From NCBI GenBank assembly GCA_964602845.1, contig CAZRSW010000015.1, forward strand, positions 1 to 45,941: a DNA stretch of 45,941 nt, given 5' to 3'. The notes beneath the pieces are model-generated. The model did not search any database and had not been told where the DNA came from. It saw only the letters and a program-made list of their open reading frames with translations. Source of the stretch: CAZRSW01 sp964602845. Lineage in GTDB: Bacteria > Chloroflexota > Dehalococcoidia > Lucifugimonadales > UBA826. Within the stretch, counting starts at the first letter, position 1. Each line of letters opens with the position of its first letter. This document shows, piece after piece, positions 33,580-41,622 of the stretch. The translations under genes were made by a program, and so were the position numbers.

Positions 33580-34356
33580 TTATTGGGCAGTGTAGCCCCC
33601 GTCTACCACCAAAGAAGATCCGGTTATGAAGGAGGCTTCGTCGGATGCGAGGAACAGGGCAGCATTTGCTATTTCCGCCGCAGTTCCCAGTCTTTCCATT
33701 GGATGTAGGTCCAGCAATTTCTTTCCGATGGTTGGATCTTTCGTAAGTGAAGCTGTCAAATTAGTGTTCACGTAGCCCGGGCAAAGGCAGTTTACACGTA
33801 TACCGTCTCCAGCGAGGTCAATTGCGAGTGTTTTAGTGAACTGGATTACACCACCCTTAGAAGGGCCATAGGCATTGAACCCGCCACCTAGTCCTTTTGG
33901 GTAACCCACGAGTCCCATGATTGATGCTAAATTGACTATTGACCCGGTTTGTTCTTTTTTCATCTCTGTAACAGCATACCAACTGACGAGGTATGTTCCT
34001 TTGAGATTCACTTCAATCACACGGTCCCAAATGTTTTCGGGGTCAGCATCGTCTTTTAGAGCATTTCGACCACTTACACCAGCACTATTAACAACAATGT
34101 CAAGTTTGCCGAATGCATGGATCGTTTGAGCAACCATATCTCTCACATCAGCCGTCTTCGTCACATCACCGGAGATTCCTAGTATAGATTCTGAGTATTG
34201 TGACTCGAATGACGGAGATTCTAGGTCGATGGCGACTACCATTGCCCCTTCATCTGCGAATCTCGAGGCACAGGCTTCGCCGATTCCAGATCCTGCCCCT
34301 GTGACTAAGGCGACCTTGTCGTTGATTCTGCCTTCAGAAGCATTTGTATTGTGCAT
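33580..34356 (-). CDS. Short-chain dehydrogenase/reductase
   Basis: A 258-residue classical SDR. The NAD(P) loop is VALVTGAGSGIGEACA, with Asp in VAIDLES suggesting NAD(H). The conserved NSAG is present, and catalytic Ser plus Tyr-x3-Lys are in NLASIMG and NAYGPSKGG. The C-terminal ITGSSLVVDGGYTAQ is typical of 3-oxoacyl-ACP reductase-like and sugar-alcohol dehydrogenases. I start at the ATG at 34356 with GGAAAG upstream; a 20-residue longer form is rich in Cys and unlike the family. It diverges from the ferredoxin gene across about 160 bases. Substrate unknown. Confidence 0.9.
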   Translation of the reverse strand: MHNTNASEGRINDKVALVTGAGSGIGEACASRFADEGAMVVAIDLESPSFESQYSESILGISGDVTKTADVRDMVAQTIHAFGKLDIVVNSAGVSGRNALKDDADPENIWDRVIEVNLKGTYLVSWYAVTEMKKEQTGSIVNLASIMGLVGYPKGLGGGFNAYGPSKGGVIQFTKTLAIDLAGDGIRVNCLCPGYVNTNLTASLTKDPTIGKKLLDLHPMERLGTAAEIANAALFLASDEASFITGSSLVVDGGYTAQ

Positions 34357-34515
34357 TTTAAGTATCTTTCCGCATTGGACTTTAGCATTTGAAATATGAC
34401 GGCATGGCTGGCACATAAGAGTAACATGTTTGAGGCATGTGTGGATTGTTGCAGCTTAGTGGTGCTGGTAAAATCTTCACAAGTTAGGTTTAAGAGTGTA
34501 ATGAGGAGAAATGAC

Positions 34516-34857
34516 ATGCCTGAGTTTAGTGCCCATGTACTGGTTTGCAACGCTGTCACCGGGGATAACAATCACTGTGGCGACAAGGGAGGTTTCGAGG
34601 TAAGGGAGAAGTTTAATCAGCTCTTAGCCGATCATGGATTGATTGGCAAAGTGAATGTATCAAATACAGGATGCACCAGTCAGCACAGATTCTGTGAAGA
34701 AAGTCAGTGCAACATCATCGTCTATGGGCCTGGTAATGAAGGAACATGGTATATCGTCGATCCGGACAATGTAGAGGAGATTGTTAAGCAACACTTGATC
34801 GGTGGCAACAAAGTAGAATCATTAATCAATGATCGGTTAAGTACGCGTTTGGGTTGA
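34516..34857 (+). CDS. Thioredoxin-like [2Fe-2S] ferredoxin
   Basis: A 113-residue protein of the (2Fe-2S) ferredoxin-domain family related to Aquifex ferredoxin and the NuoE C-terminal half. Recognisable parts are VLVCNAVTGDNNHCGDKGG (Cys11, Cys21), GCTSQHRFCEESQC (Cys53, Cys60, Cys65) and the closing WYIVDPDNVEEIVKQHLIGG. The second pair in this family is usually GCxxxC; here it is stretched to six intervening residues, with a fifth cysteine four residues later. GAGGAG precedes the ATG by six to seven bases. The 3' end overlaps the convergent S51 gene by 32 bases. Its redox partner is not known; KorAB is one candidate. Confidence 0.85.
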   Translation: MPEFSAHVLVCNAVTGDNNHCGDKGGFEVREKFNQLLADHGLIGKVNVSNTGCTSQHRFCEESQCNIIVYGPGNEGTWYIVDPDNVEEIVKQHLIGGNKVESLINDRLSTRLG

Positions 34858-35587
34858 CGTTCACTGTGAAACTCACAGGGTCTTTTTGCATGAACGTCCT
34901 ATGAGTTCCATTTTGGTAGAAAGAAACCCTCCCATTTCCGGCTACTGAGCATGATGCCGAATGGATGAATAGGGCCGTTGAACTGTCGATACCGATGAGT
35001 TTGGTTTTGCTTTTCAGGTCCATGTTAGTGTCCTGGATGATTTTAGTGGGAGGAGCTTCCTCATGATGTGGCATGACGATACTATTTGTAACCCAATTTA
35101 AAGATTTATGCCACATATTTCTGTATTTGAACTGCTGGCCAAATATCATCGCCCCGGCGCTCGATCCAGCTATGGAGACACCCCTTTCATATGAGGTTAT
35201 TATGGTTTGCAGTAGGGGGGAACCTTGCAAGGTGTCAAGCAAATACGTGGGATTGCCGCCAGTAAAATAAATCAAGTCCGCAGTTTGAATTTTTTCTAAA
35301 TTAGTTTGATTACTTGTATCAGACCTAGTTAATGCCATTACTCCAAATGGTGCTGCCCCCATATCATTGAAATGATTTATGCCGTTGTAAAGAGCCAACT
35401 CTGGGTCTTCATCGTAGGCTGCTGTGGGAATGATAGCTATTAGCGGACTATCTTTGCGAATATTTCTTAATAACTTTTCATCAGCGATCGAGCAGTCTTT
35501 TCGGAATTCGCCACCTCCGATAAGGGCGAGAATGCCGTTTTTCATCTCAGGTGTGTTCATGATTCCTATATCATAACCTCTGATCAT
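34826..35587 (-). CDS. Peptidase S51 / cyanophycinase-like hydrolase
   Basis: A 253-residue class I glutamine-amidotransferase-fold serine hydrolase. The nucleophile is Ser143 in SIAGSSAGAMIFG, matching the GTSAGA elbow of cyanophycinase and the SAGA of dipeptidase E. YFTGGNPTYLLDTL is the other signature, and HH in MPHHEEA may complete the site. Members cleave beta-aspartyl or Asp-X peptides; cyanophycin itself is not implied, since no cyanophycin synthetase is in view. Starts at 35587 or ten codons later (MNTPEMK) are both possible, the second having AGGA close upstream. Confidence 0.83.
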   Translation of the reverse strand: MIRGYDIGIMNTPEMKNGILALIGGGEFRKDCSIADEKLLRNIRKDSPLIAIIPTAAYDEDPELALYNGINHFNDMGAAPFGVMALTRSDTSNQTNLEKIQTADLIYFTGGNPTYLLDTLQGSPLLQTIITSYERGVSIAGSSAGAMIFGQQFKYRNMWHKSLNWVTNSIVMPHHEEAPPTKIIQDTNMDLKSKTKLIGIDSSTALFIHSASCSVAGNGRVSFYQNGTHRTFMQKDPVSFTVNVNPNAYLTDH

Positions 35588-35643
35588 GATATAGGGGAGA
35601 TGACTGTGAATGATCGTATTTTTAAAATGGTTGAGTTGCTATT

Positions 35644-36810
35644 GTGAAGAGAAGTCCGGATGCCGTTATTATTGGGGGTGGAGTCATTGGTGTTTCGGTC
35701 CAATACGCCCTTGCTGAGGCTGGTATTGTGAATACCAAGCTTTTGGAAATGGGCACTTTGGCATCAGGTTCGACCGGACGTTCCCAGGCAATTTTACGTG
35801 CCCATTATTCCAACGAAGTTACGGCTAATCTAGCTTGGCATAGCCTGAAGATATTTAGAGAATTTGCAGATATTACAGGAGCGACGTCTGGGTATAAAAA
35901 GACTGGTTATGTGTTGGCAGTGGGTGGCGATGACGCCCCGGCTATGAGAGACAATTTATCCATGCATAAACGTCTTGGAATAGATGTTAGCGAGGTTTCA
36001 TCGGAGGATATCAGGGATATTTGTCCGGGGATTCGGATTGAGGAAAATGAAGTTTTTGCCTTTGAATCCGAGGCTGGCTATGCTGATCCTTATGCTGTAA
36101 CAACGGGTTACGCCAACAAAGCTACGCAACTTGGTGCACTTATTGAAGAATCTACCGAGGTTATTTCTATATGCGTCTCAGGAGGACGTATCCGAGGGGT
36201 TCAAACGGAGAAATATTTTCTTGATACTGATACTGTTATTGTGAGCGCCGGCCCGTGGTCTGGACCTCTTCTAAAAAAGCTTGGTGTTGATCTTGGGTTA
36301 CGTACGGTCCGGCATCAAGTCATTATTCTGCGCAGGCAAGACGGCCTACTGACTTGGCACCCGATAATAGGAGACGTAACTAACAATTATTCTGCGAGAC
36401 CAGACTTGAGTAATTTAACAATGATTGGTGTGGGGGAAGATGAACTGGTTGGTCCTACGGACTACAATCAAGGTGTTGATTTGCAAGTCGTAGAGAGAGC
36501 TTCTGAGAGTATTATACGTCGATTTCCGTCTATGGAAAGGGCATTTTATAGTGGTGGATGGTCTGGTCTGTTTACTACTACTCCGGACTGGCACCCAGTG
36601 ATAGGTGGAATAGAAGGGATCGAAGGTATGTATTGCACGGTTGGATTTAGTGGACACGGATTCAAACTAGCCCCAATGGTCGGGAAAGTGATGTCAGAAA
36701 TAGTGATACATGGCAAGTCTAAGACCATTGACGTTTCCAACCTGAATGCGCATAGATTTGAAAGGCAGGAATTGCTAAGATCGAGGTATGGAATGCAGGT
36801 GTTGGCTTAA
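35644..36810 (+). CDS. FAD-dependent oxidoreductase, sarcosine oxidase beta-like (DAO family)
   Basis: A 388-residue flavoenzyme with the FAD-binding AVIIGGGVIGVSVQYALAEAG at the N terminus, GSTGRSQAILRAHYSNE (the typical sarcosine/dimethylglycine oxidase flavin loop region), TVIVSAGPWSGPLLKKLG, and the C-terminal GFSGHGFKLAPMVGKVMSE. It should oxidise a secondary amine or amino acid, producing an imine or formaldehyde equivalent. The start is GTG with a weak upstream purine stretch. It runs convergently into the RidA gene with a four-base overlap of the stops. Confidence 0.88.
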   Translation: MKRSPDAVIIGGGVIGVSVQYALAEAGIVNTKLLEMGTLASGSTGRSQAILRAHYSNEVTANLAWHSLKIFREFADITGATSGYKKTGYVLAVGGDDAPAMRDNLSMHKRLGIDVSEVSSEDIRDICPGIRIEENEVFAFESEAGYADPYAVTTGYANKATQLGALIEESTEVISICVSGGRIRGVQTEKYFLDTDTVIVSAGPWSGPLLKKLGVDLGLRTVRHQVIILRRQDGLLTWHPIIGDVTNNYSARPDLSNLTMIGVGEDELVGPTDYNQGVDLQVVERASESIIRRFPSMERAFYSGGWSGLFTTTPDWHPVIGGIEGIEGMYCTVGFSGHGFKLAPMVGKVMSEIVIHGKSKTIDVSNLNAHRFERQELLRSRYGMQVLA

Positions 36811-37274
36811 GTTTGAATTTCGGCGATCAGCTCTATCTCTATTGGCATTGCTCCTGGTAAAGTAGCTACTCCGATTGCTGATCGGGCATGTCGTCCTCTC
36901 TCTCCGAAAACATTGACTAGTAGATCTGAACAGCCATTAGCCACAGCGGGAGGTTCGGTGAATTCTGGTGTAGCGTTGACCATTGCTAGTAGCTTCACGA
37001 TTTGTTTAACCCTGTCTAAATCGCCCAGATAACCTTTTAACCGGGCAATCAAGTTTACTCCAGTCAATCGAGCCGAGTCATACCCTTCTTCTATTGAAAG
37101 GTCCTTACCCAATTTACCCTTGTATTCAGAGCCATCTGGCTTTGGGGTTGGACCCACCCCAGAGAGATATATCAAATTGCCCGTTTGAACTACAGGTATG
37201 TAGTTGGCCACTGGAGCTGGAGACTCTGGCAATGTAATGCCCAGTTCTTTTAGTTTCAACTCGGGGTGATTCAA
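36807..37274 (-). CDS. RidA/YjgF-family protein
   Basis: A 155-residue member of the Rid family, which hydrolyses reactive enamine and imine intermediates. It has the fold segments GNLIYLSGVGP, the trimer-interface region around DLDRVKQIVKLLAMVNATPEF, and the conserved arginine in RHARSAIGVATLPG. It is longer than canonical RidA (about 128 residues) and belongs to the extended subgroup. Standing tail-to-tail with an FAD amine oxidase fits disposal of its imine product, though the opposite strand argues against a simple operon. Confidence 0.88.
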   Translation of the reverse strand: MNHPELKLKELGITLPESPAPVANYIPVVQTGNLIYLSGVGPTPKPDGSEYKGKLGKDLSIEEGYDSARLTGVNLIARLKGYLGDLDRVKQIVKLLAMVNATPEFTEPPAVANGCSDLLVNVFGERGRHARSAIGVATLPGAMPIEIELIAEIQT

Positions 37275-37388
37275 TGTTTCCTCCTCGATAACTTGTAAGC
37301 TTTATGATTGGTTTTTTTGTAATGCTGGTATTATAAGTTCCATTAAATCCCGAAGAATTCCTAAGAATGATAGCAGAAGGAGAAAGTG

Positions 37389-37784
37389 ATGGGGCTCGTA
37401 GAAGATCGAGTTAGGCTCAAGGTTATTAATCACGTCACCTACAACGTTACCGATAAGTCGAGGGCATTGAGATTTTGGGAGGATGTGTTGGGTGTAAAGA
37501 GGATCCCAAGTCAAGTATCAAGTGACCAGATTATATGGTTGCAGCTTCCCAGTGGGGGAATGATCCATTTGGTGGAAACTCCAGAAGGCCCCTCAACTCC
37601 TTCACATCACGCGGCTTTTGAGGTAGATGACATAGAATTCGCTGCTCGTAAAATTCAGTTGGAGAACGTGGAAACAACAGCAATCACTACTAGGAATGAT
37701 GGGCAAAGGGTTTTCTTTTTGAACGATCCTGATGGGAATCGCATCGAAATTTGCACAAAGTCTGGGTTCGGAATATTGGTCTAG
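37389..37784 (+). CDS. VOC (glyoxalase/dioxygenase) superfamily protein
   Basis: A 131-residue vicinal-oxygen-chelate domain: INHVTYNVTDKSRALRFWEDVLG opens the first beta-alpha-beta module, and SHHAAFEVDDIEFAARKI with FFLNDPDGNRIEIC the second. Metal-ligand candidates are His at the start of module one (NHV), His in HLVE and His in HAAFEV, plus Glu in RIEI. AAGGAG sits seven bases before the ATG at 37389. Glyoxalase, ring-cleavage and antibiotic-resistance functions are all possible. It converges on the phosphotriesterase-family gene. Confidence 0.87.
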   Translation: MGLVEDRVRLKVINHVTYNVTDKSRALRFWEDVLGVKRIPSQVSSDQIIWLQLPSGGMIHLVETPEGPSTPSHHAAFEVDDIEFAARKIQLENVETTAITTRNDGQRVFFLNDPDGNRIEICTKSGFGILV

Positions 37785-37792
37785 AACAGCCC

Positions 37793-38845
37793 TTATATTA
37801 TGGTGAGAAGTCTGCTTGCGTTCCCCTGAGTGAGGGCGTATATTTCATTTTCTGAAAAGCCCTTAGTTCTCATTCTAGGGACAATGTGTTCAAGGATATA
37901 ACCATAACCATGTCCGCCATAATGGGTTAGCCTGTGATTGGTGCAAATATCTTGTGAAATGACTATATTTTCCCCAAGGTCTTCATCAATCATGGTTCTT
38001 ATGTATTTTAGTCGTTGTGGATCGTTGGGCATATCGAAATCTGAAAGAGGGTAAAAAGAAATTTCCGTACCGAATAGGTCCCACTCCATGACACATCCTG
38101 TAGCTGCTATCTGTTTTAGGTCGTCCAGCGAATCTATGGTTCTATCAAGATGCCCCATTATAACTCGCGTGAGATCAGCTCCGCCTTCACGAAGGATATT
38201 CAATATTTCCATAGGCGCTTGTGCATTTCTCCCAGGATGAATCAGAATGCTTGCACCACTCTCCTTTTGAGCTATTGCTGATGCCTTAAGCACTTTTCGC
38301 TCTGATGTCGTAAGTGGCCAGGTACATCCTATTTCCCCGATGATTCCAGCTTTAACGCCACTATTCCCCACTCCTGTGGTGATATCTCGTACGATGTCCG
38401 AAGCTATCTCATCTTCGCTTGATCCAGACAGCGACATGGGATGTGTGGCTCCAACGTAATACCCTGCACCCATGACGATGTTGATTCCTGATCCTCTGGA
38501 GATTCTGGCGAGCCCTTCTGGATCTCTCCCTATACCTATCGTTGTGGCGTCCACAATCGTACCGCCGCCTGATGCGCGATATAGTCTGGCTTCCTTCATC
38601 GCAATCTGTTCGTCCAGAACTAGCAGGTTGTCTCTGCTGCTGTAAGGGTTTTGCATGACCCATCCTAAATTCGCCATGCTAAGGGGCTCATTAGAAAGTT
38701 TCTGAGCGGTGGCATCAGGTGCAGGGTTGAGCATACAGGAAAAGTTGATCAGTAGGTGTTCATGAGTCATGGTCGGACCCGTATGGGTAGGTTCGATGAG
38801 GTCAATGACGGTCTGAACTTTGCCCGTTTGATTTTGGGTGCCCAC
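37793..38845 (-). CDS. Phosphotriesterase-family metal-dependent hydrolase/lactonase
   Basis: A 350-residue amidohydrolase-superfamily enzyme of the phosphotriesterase homology type. The binuclear metal site is complete: His28 and His30 (TMTHEHL), Glu171 (IIGEIGCTW) as bridging ligand in place of carboxylated Lys, His203 (ILIHPGR), His232 (IMGHLD) and Asp299 (ISQDIC). Such enzymes usually hydrolyse lactones, sugar lactones or carboxylate esters; true phosphotriester turnover is rare. The GTG start follows AAGGAG at six bases. It lies 15 bases downstream of the MFS gene on the same strand, and the two probably form an operon. Confidence 0.9.
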   Translation of the reverse strand: MGTQNQTGKVQTVIDLIEPTHTGPTMTHEHLLINFSCMLNPAPDATAQKLSNEPLSMANLGWVMQNPYSSRDNLLVLDEQIAMKEARLYRASGGGTIVDATTIGIGRDPEGLARISRGSGINIVMGAGYYVGATHPMSLSGSSEDEIASDIVRDITTGVGNSGVKAGIIGEIGCTWPLTTSERKVLKASAIAQKESGASILIHPGRNAQAPMEILNILREGGADLTRVIMGHLDRTIDSLDDLKQIAATGCVMEWDLFGTEISFYPLSDFDMPNDPQRLKYIRTMIDEDLGENIVISQDICTNHRLTHYGGHGYGYILEHIVPRMRTKGFSENEIYALTQGNASRLLTII

Positions 38846-38860
38846 GATATTCTCCTTAAA

Positions 38861-40081
38861 CTAATCCATTTGGCGAAAAGTTCTGTTAAAGATAGCAAAA
38901 AAGACCGTAATTGTCGTTAGAAGTACCCCACTGATAGCTAGTGAATTAGGGGTTCCGATCAATTCGGCTATAACACCAAATGGGACTGCACTTAGTGGCA
39001 TAAGACCGAATGTCATCATGCTGATGCTCATCATTCTCCCTCGCATCTGTGGGTCAGATTGTAGCTGTATCATGGTCATGTTCAGTGACATGTAAAAAGA
39101 GCTTGCTACGCCCATCAATATTAGAAAAGGCATGGCCAAAAGAAAGGTGCTCATTTGAGAAAATGTGGCAAGCATAATACCCCAAAGCCCGCATGAAACC
39201 AACATAAATATTCCCCTATGTCCAGTATTTCCCATGGTTGCGAGGGTAATTGTTCCTATAGTGGCTCCGACACCCATAAGCATCATGAGTATTCCCAGGC
39301 CGTCTGATTGTATATTTAAGGCTTCTCGACCCCATGCCGGCATCAGGGAGTAATAAGAAAATCCGAACAGAACCGGCACGAGTGACATGATCAGGAGGCC
39401 CCGTAAGTTGGGATTACGGGTCGCGTGGGTAACAGCGTCGATAATATCGTTTACAACACCGGATCTTTCTGAGGACCCGGATGGTTTCTTATAGTTGATC
39501 ATAAACATAGTAAGAGCTGACATTAGATATATGCCAGCTACTAGAAACAAGACTCCGGATGTATTCATAAACAATATCAAGAACCCTGCTAGAGCAGGAC
39601 CAACTATTCTGGTCAAATTCATACTTGAATTATTTAAGGAGATTGCATTCATAAGTTTATTGTCGGGAACAATATCGGAAATTAGTGCTTGTCTACTTGG
39701 CATGTTGCAGGCCATTAGTGTCCCATTGAATATACCAATGGTCATTATTTGCCAAAATGTCACCATGTCGGAGAAGTCAAGGAGTCCTAGCATGAATGTA
39801 AGAATCGCGTTACCTAATTGGCTCCAGATGACTATGTTTTTCCTAGATATCCGGTCAGCAAGTACGCCTGCAAAGGGCGATACTATTGTCATTGGTATGG
39901 CGAATGACAATGTAACCAATGCGAGTGCTAGCGGGGAATCGCCGGATACCCTCAGAACTAGCCATCCTCGAGTTATCATTTGCATATTCATGGCGAGAAA
40001 GGAGCTAAACGAGCCGACCCACATCCATCGAAAATCTCTAAAGGATAGAGATTCTAAAAATGACTTTGGAAGAATGTTCAT
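38861..40081 (-). CDS. MFS transporter, MFS_3/EntS-like
   Basis: A 406-residue membrane protein with about 12 hydrophobic spans. The N-terminal SLSFRDFRWMWVGSFSSFLAMNMQ is characteristic of the MFS_3 (enterobactin exporter-like) group, and FAGVLADRISRKNIVI is the loop 2-3 MFS motif A. A second motif-like region is found around PFGVIAELIG near the C terminus. Probably a proton-coupled exporter of a small molecule. It is cotranscribed with the phosphotriesterase-family gene, so the two may act on the same compound class. The start lacks a clear ribosome binding site. Confidence 0.87.
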   Translation of the reverse strand: MNILPKSFLESLSFRDFRWMWVGSFSSFLAMNMQMITRGWLVLRVSGDSPLALALVTLSFAIPMTIVSPFAGVLADRISRKNIVIWSQLGNAILTFMLGLLDFSDMVTFWQIMTIGIFNGTLMACNMPSRQALISDIVPDNKLMNAISLNNSSMNLTRIVGPALAGFLILFMNTSGVLFLVAGIYLMSALTMFMINYKKPSGSSERSGVVNDIIDAVTHATRNPNLRGLLIMSLVPVLFGFSYYSLMPAWGREALNIQSDGLGILMMLMGVGATIGTITLATMGNTGHRGIFMLVSCGLWGIMLATFSQMSTFLLAMPFLILMGVASSFYMSLNMTMIQLQSDPQMRGRMMSISMMTFGLMPLSAVPFGVIAELIGTPNSLAISGVLLTTITVFFAIFNRTFRQMD

Positions 40082-40505
40082 TCCGGGGTTTGGACTGGGT
40101 TCATAGGGACGTTTTGTAAGAATCTCCCCTGCAGAGTGCGAAGGTATTGCGCTTGTATAGGCCCAGTCGACATTTTAGCAGAGGGTTGGTTAATGGAGAA
40201 GAGACTAGGTCAGGGGCTTTATCCAATCGTTTTTATCTACGATGGCAATGGATCGCTTCAAAAGTTGTTAAGATGAGTATGTTGCCACCGGAGGCATGTT
40301 ATGTGCCGTGTATGTCAGGTTAATATTGGGTATGATCAGGCAGCTTACTACTGAATGATTGATCTATAGGATATTAGGTGAACCCAGTGAGTGCCTATAG
40401 GAATGATTTTGAGGCTGTAAGGACGATCGGGAGTGAACTTGGTGGTGGTCTTGTGGCTAGCATTGGTGAATCGAAAGAGGTTATTTAGGAATAGGAGGAT
40501 AACAG
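40082..40505. other. Divergent intergenic region with a possible 36-codon ORF
   Basis: A 424-base region between the MFS gene (minus) and the SMP-30 gene (plus). It presumably carries both promoters, but no convincing -35/-10 pair was found. On the plus strand a GTG at 40378 opens a 36-residue frame (MNPVSAYRNDFEAVRTI at its start) that stops at 40488, 17 bases before the SMP-30 start. The codon pattern is protein-like, but I recognise no family, and the ribosome binding site is weak. It could be a small protein, a remnant of a gene end, or chance. Confidence 0.35.
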
Positions 40506-41396
40506 ATGGTCTGGGATTTTATTCCGGTTAATGGTCCTTTTGGTGGTACGACTGAAGGGCCTGTCTGGGACGGTAGCGGGTTAATTTTTAGTCATATACC
40601 CAGCAGCAGGATTTATAGGTTTGACCCGTCAACTAACAGCTCAAAACTTTACAGAGATCAGACTAACCATGCTAATGGTTTAGCTTTAGGAGCTGACGGT
40701 AGATTATATGCTTGTGAGGGCGGTGCTAGGCGTGTTGTTATGTATGATGGTGCGGATACTGTGGTGCTGGCGCACGACTTTGAAGGTAGTAAATTCAATA
40801 TTCCGAATGATTTAGCAATCGATTCAGCCGGACGTATATGGTTTACTGATCCTTATTACCAGGGTGCAGGTGGTTCTTGGAGCCTAGATGAATCCAATAG
40901 AGAGCTTGACTATCAAGCCGTTTATCGCATTGATTCAAATAAGAAAGGTTTTTCTATTGCTAGGGTAATATCCGATACTACAAAGCCAAATGGGATCCTG
41001 TTTTCCTCGGACTTCACAGAGTTGTACATTGCGCAAAGTAGTTATCAGCCGGAAGAAAAACGGGAGCTAAGAGCTTATCCTGTTAATGAAGATGGTACCG
41101 TTGGTGAATTTAAGGTTTTACATGATTTTGGGCCACACAGAGGAATCGATGGGATGGTTCTTGACGTTGAGGGAAACATTATTGCGGCAGCAGGGTTTAA
41201 TGAGAGTGGACCAGGTCCCATGGTTTACGTATTTTCCCCAGAGGGAGAAATTATAGAGGAGCATCCTGTACCTTTTGATCGACCAACAAATTGTACTTTT
41301 GGGGGTGCAGACTTATCCACACTCTACGTAACCAATTCGGATGGGTACCTACTTCGTGCACTTACTCAACGTCAAGGGCGAAATCTACTACCCTAA
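40506..41396 (+). CDS. SMP-30/gluconolactonase/LRE-like lactonase
   Basis: A 296-residue six-bladed beta-propeller. The divalent metal site is intact: Glu17 (TTEGPVWDG), Asn162 (KPNGILFS), Asp215 (RGIDGMVLD) and the substrate-side Asn101 (NIPNDLAID). Such enzymes open gluconolactone, xylonolactone and related sugar lactones. GAGGAT-type AGGAGG lies six to seven bases before the ATG. A Gfo/Idh/MocA dehydrogenase, the kind that could make a sugar lactone, is encoded 226 bases downstream, so the pair may form part of a sugar-oxidation route. No signal peptide seen. Confidence 0.92.
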   Translation: MVWDFIPVNGPFGGTTEGPVWDGSGLIFSHIPSSRIYRFDPSTNSSKLYRDQTNHANGLALGADGRLYACEGGARRVVMYDGADTVVLAHDFEGSKFNIPNDLAIDSAGRIWFTDPYYQGAGGSWSLDESNRELDYQAVYRIDSNKKGFSIARVISDTTKPNGILFSSDFTELYIAQSSYQPEEKRELRAYPVNEDGTVGEFKVLHDFGPHRGIDGMVLDVEGNIIAAAGFNESGPGPMVYVFSPEGEIIEEHPVPFDRPTNCTFGGADLSTLYVTNSDGYLLRALTQRQGRNLLP

Positions 41397-41622
41397 CTCA
41401 AAGGTATGGTAAACGGTATTATATGAAGTGAGTGTTAGATCAATCTTGTGGTTATTCTTAGCGGTCAGCCTTGGATTTCCTCAAGCCTGTTTGGGATCAG
41501 AATGACAGATATGATTACGTATCCTGCGGCTTCGAACGGCTCTGTTTGATGGACAGCCGCGCCTTCAGTTAAGATAGATTCATTTCAAGAATATTGAGAA
41601 TGTTATGACGGAGGTAGTAGAA

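Noticed and set aside
34826..35587. True cyanophycinase with cyanophycin storage
   Set aside because: Only the S51 fold and nucleophile are supported; no cyanophycin synthetase is present in the window.
37793..38845. Organophosphate-degrading phosphotriesterase
   Set aside because: The bridging ligand is Glu171 rather than carboxylated Lys, as in phosphotriesterase homologues that act on lactones or esters.
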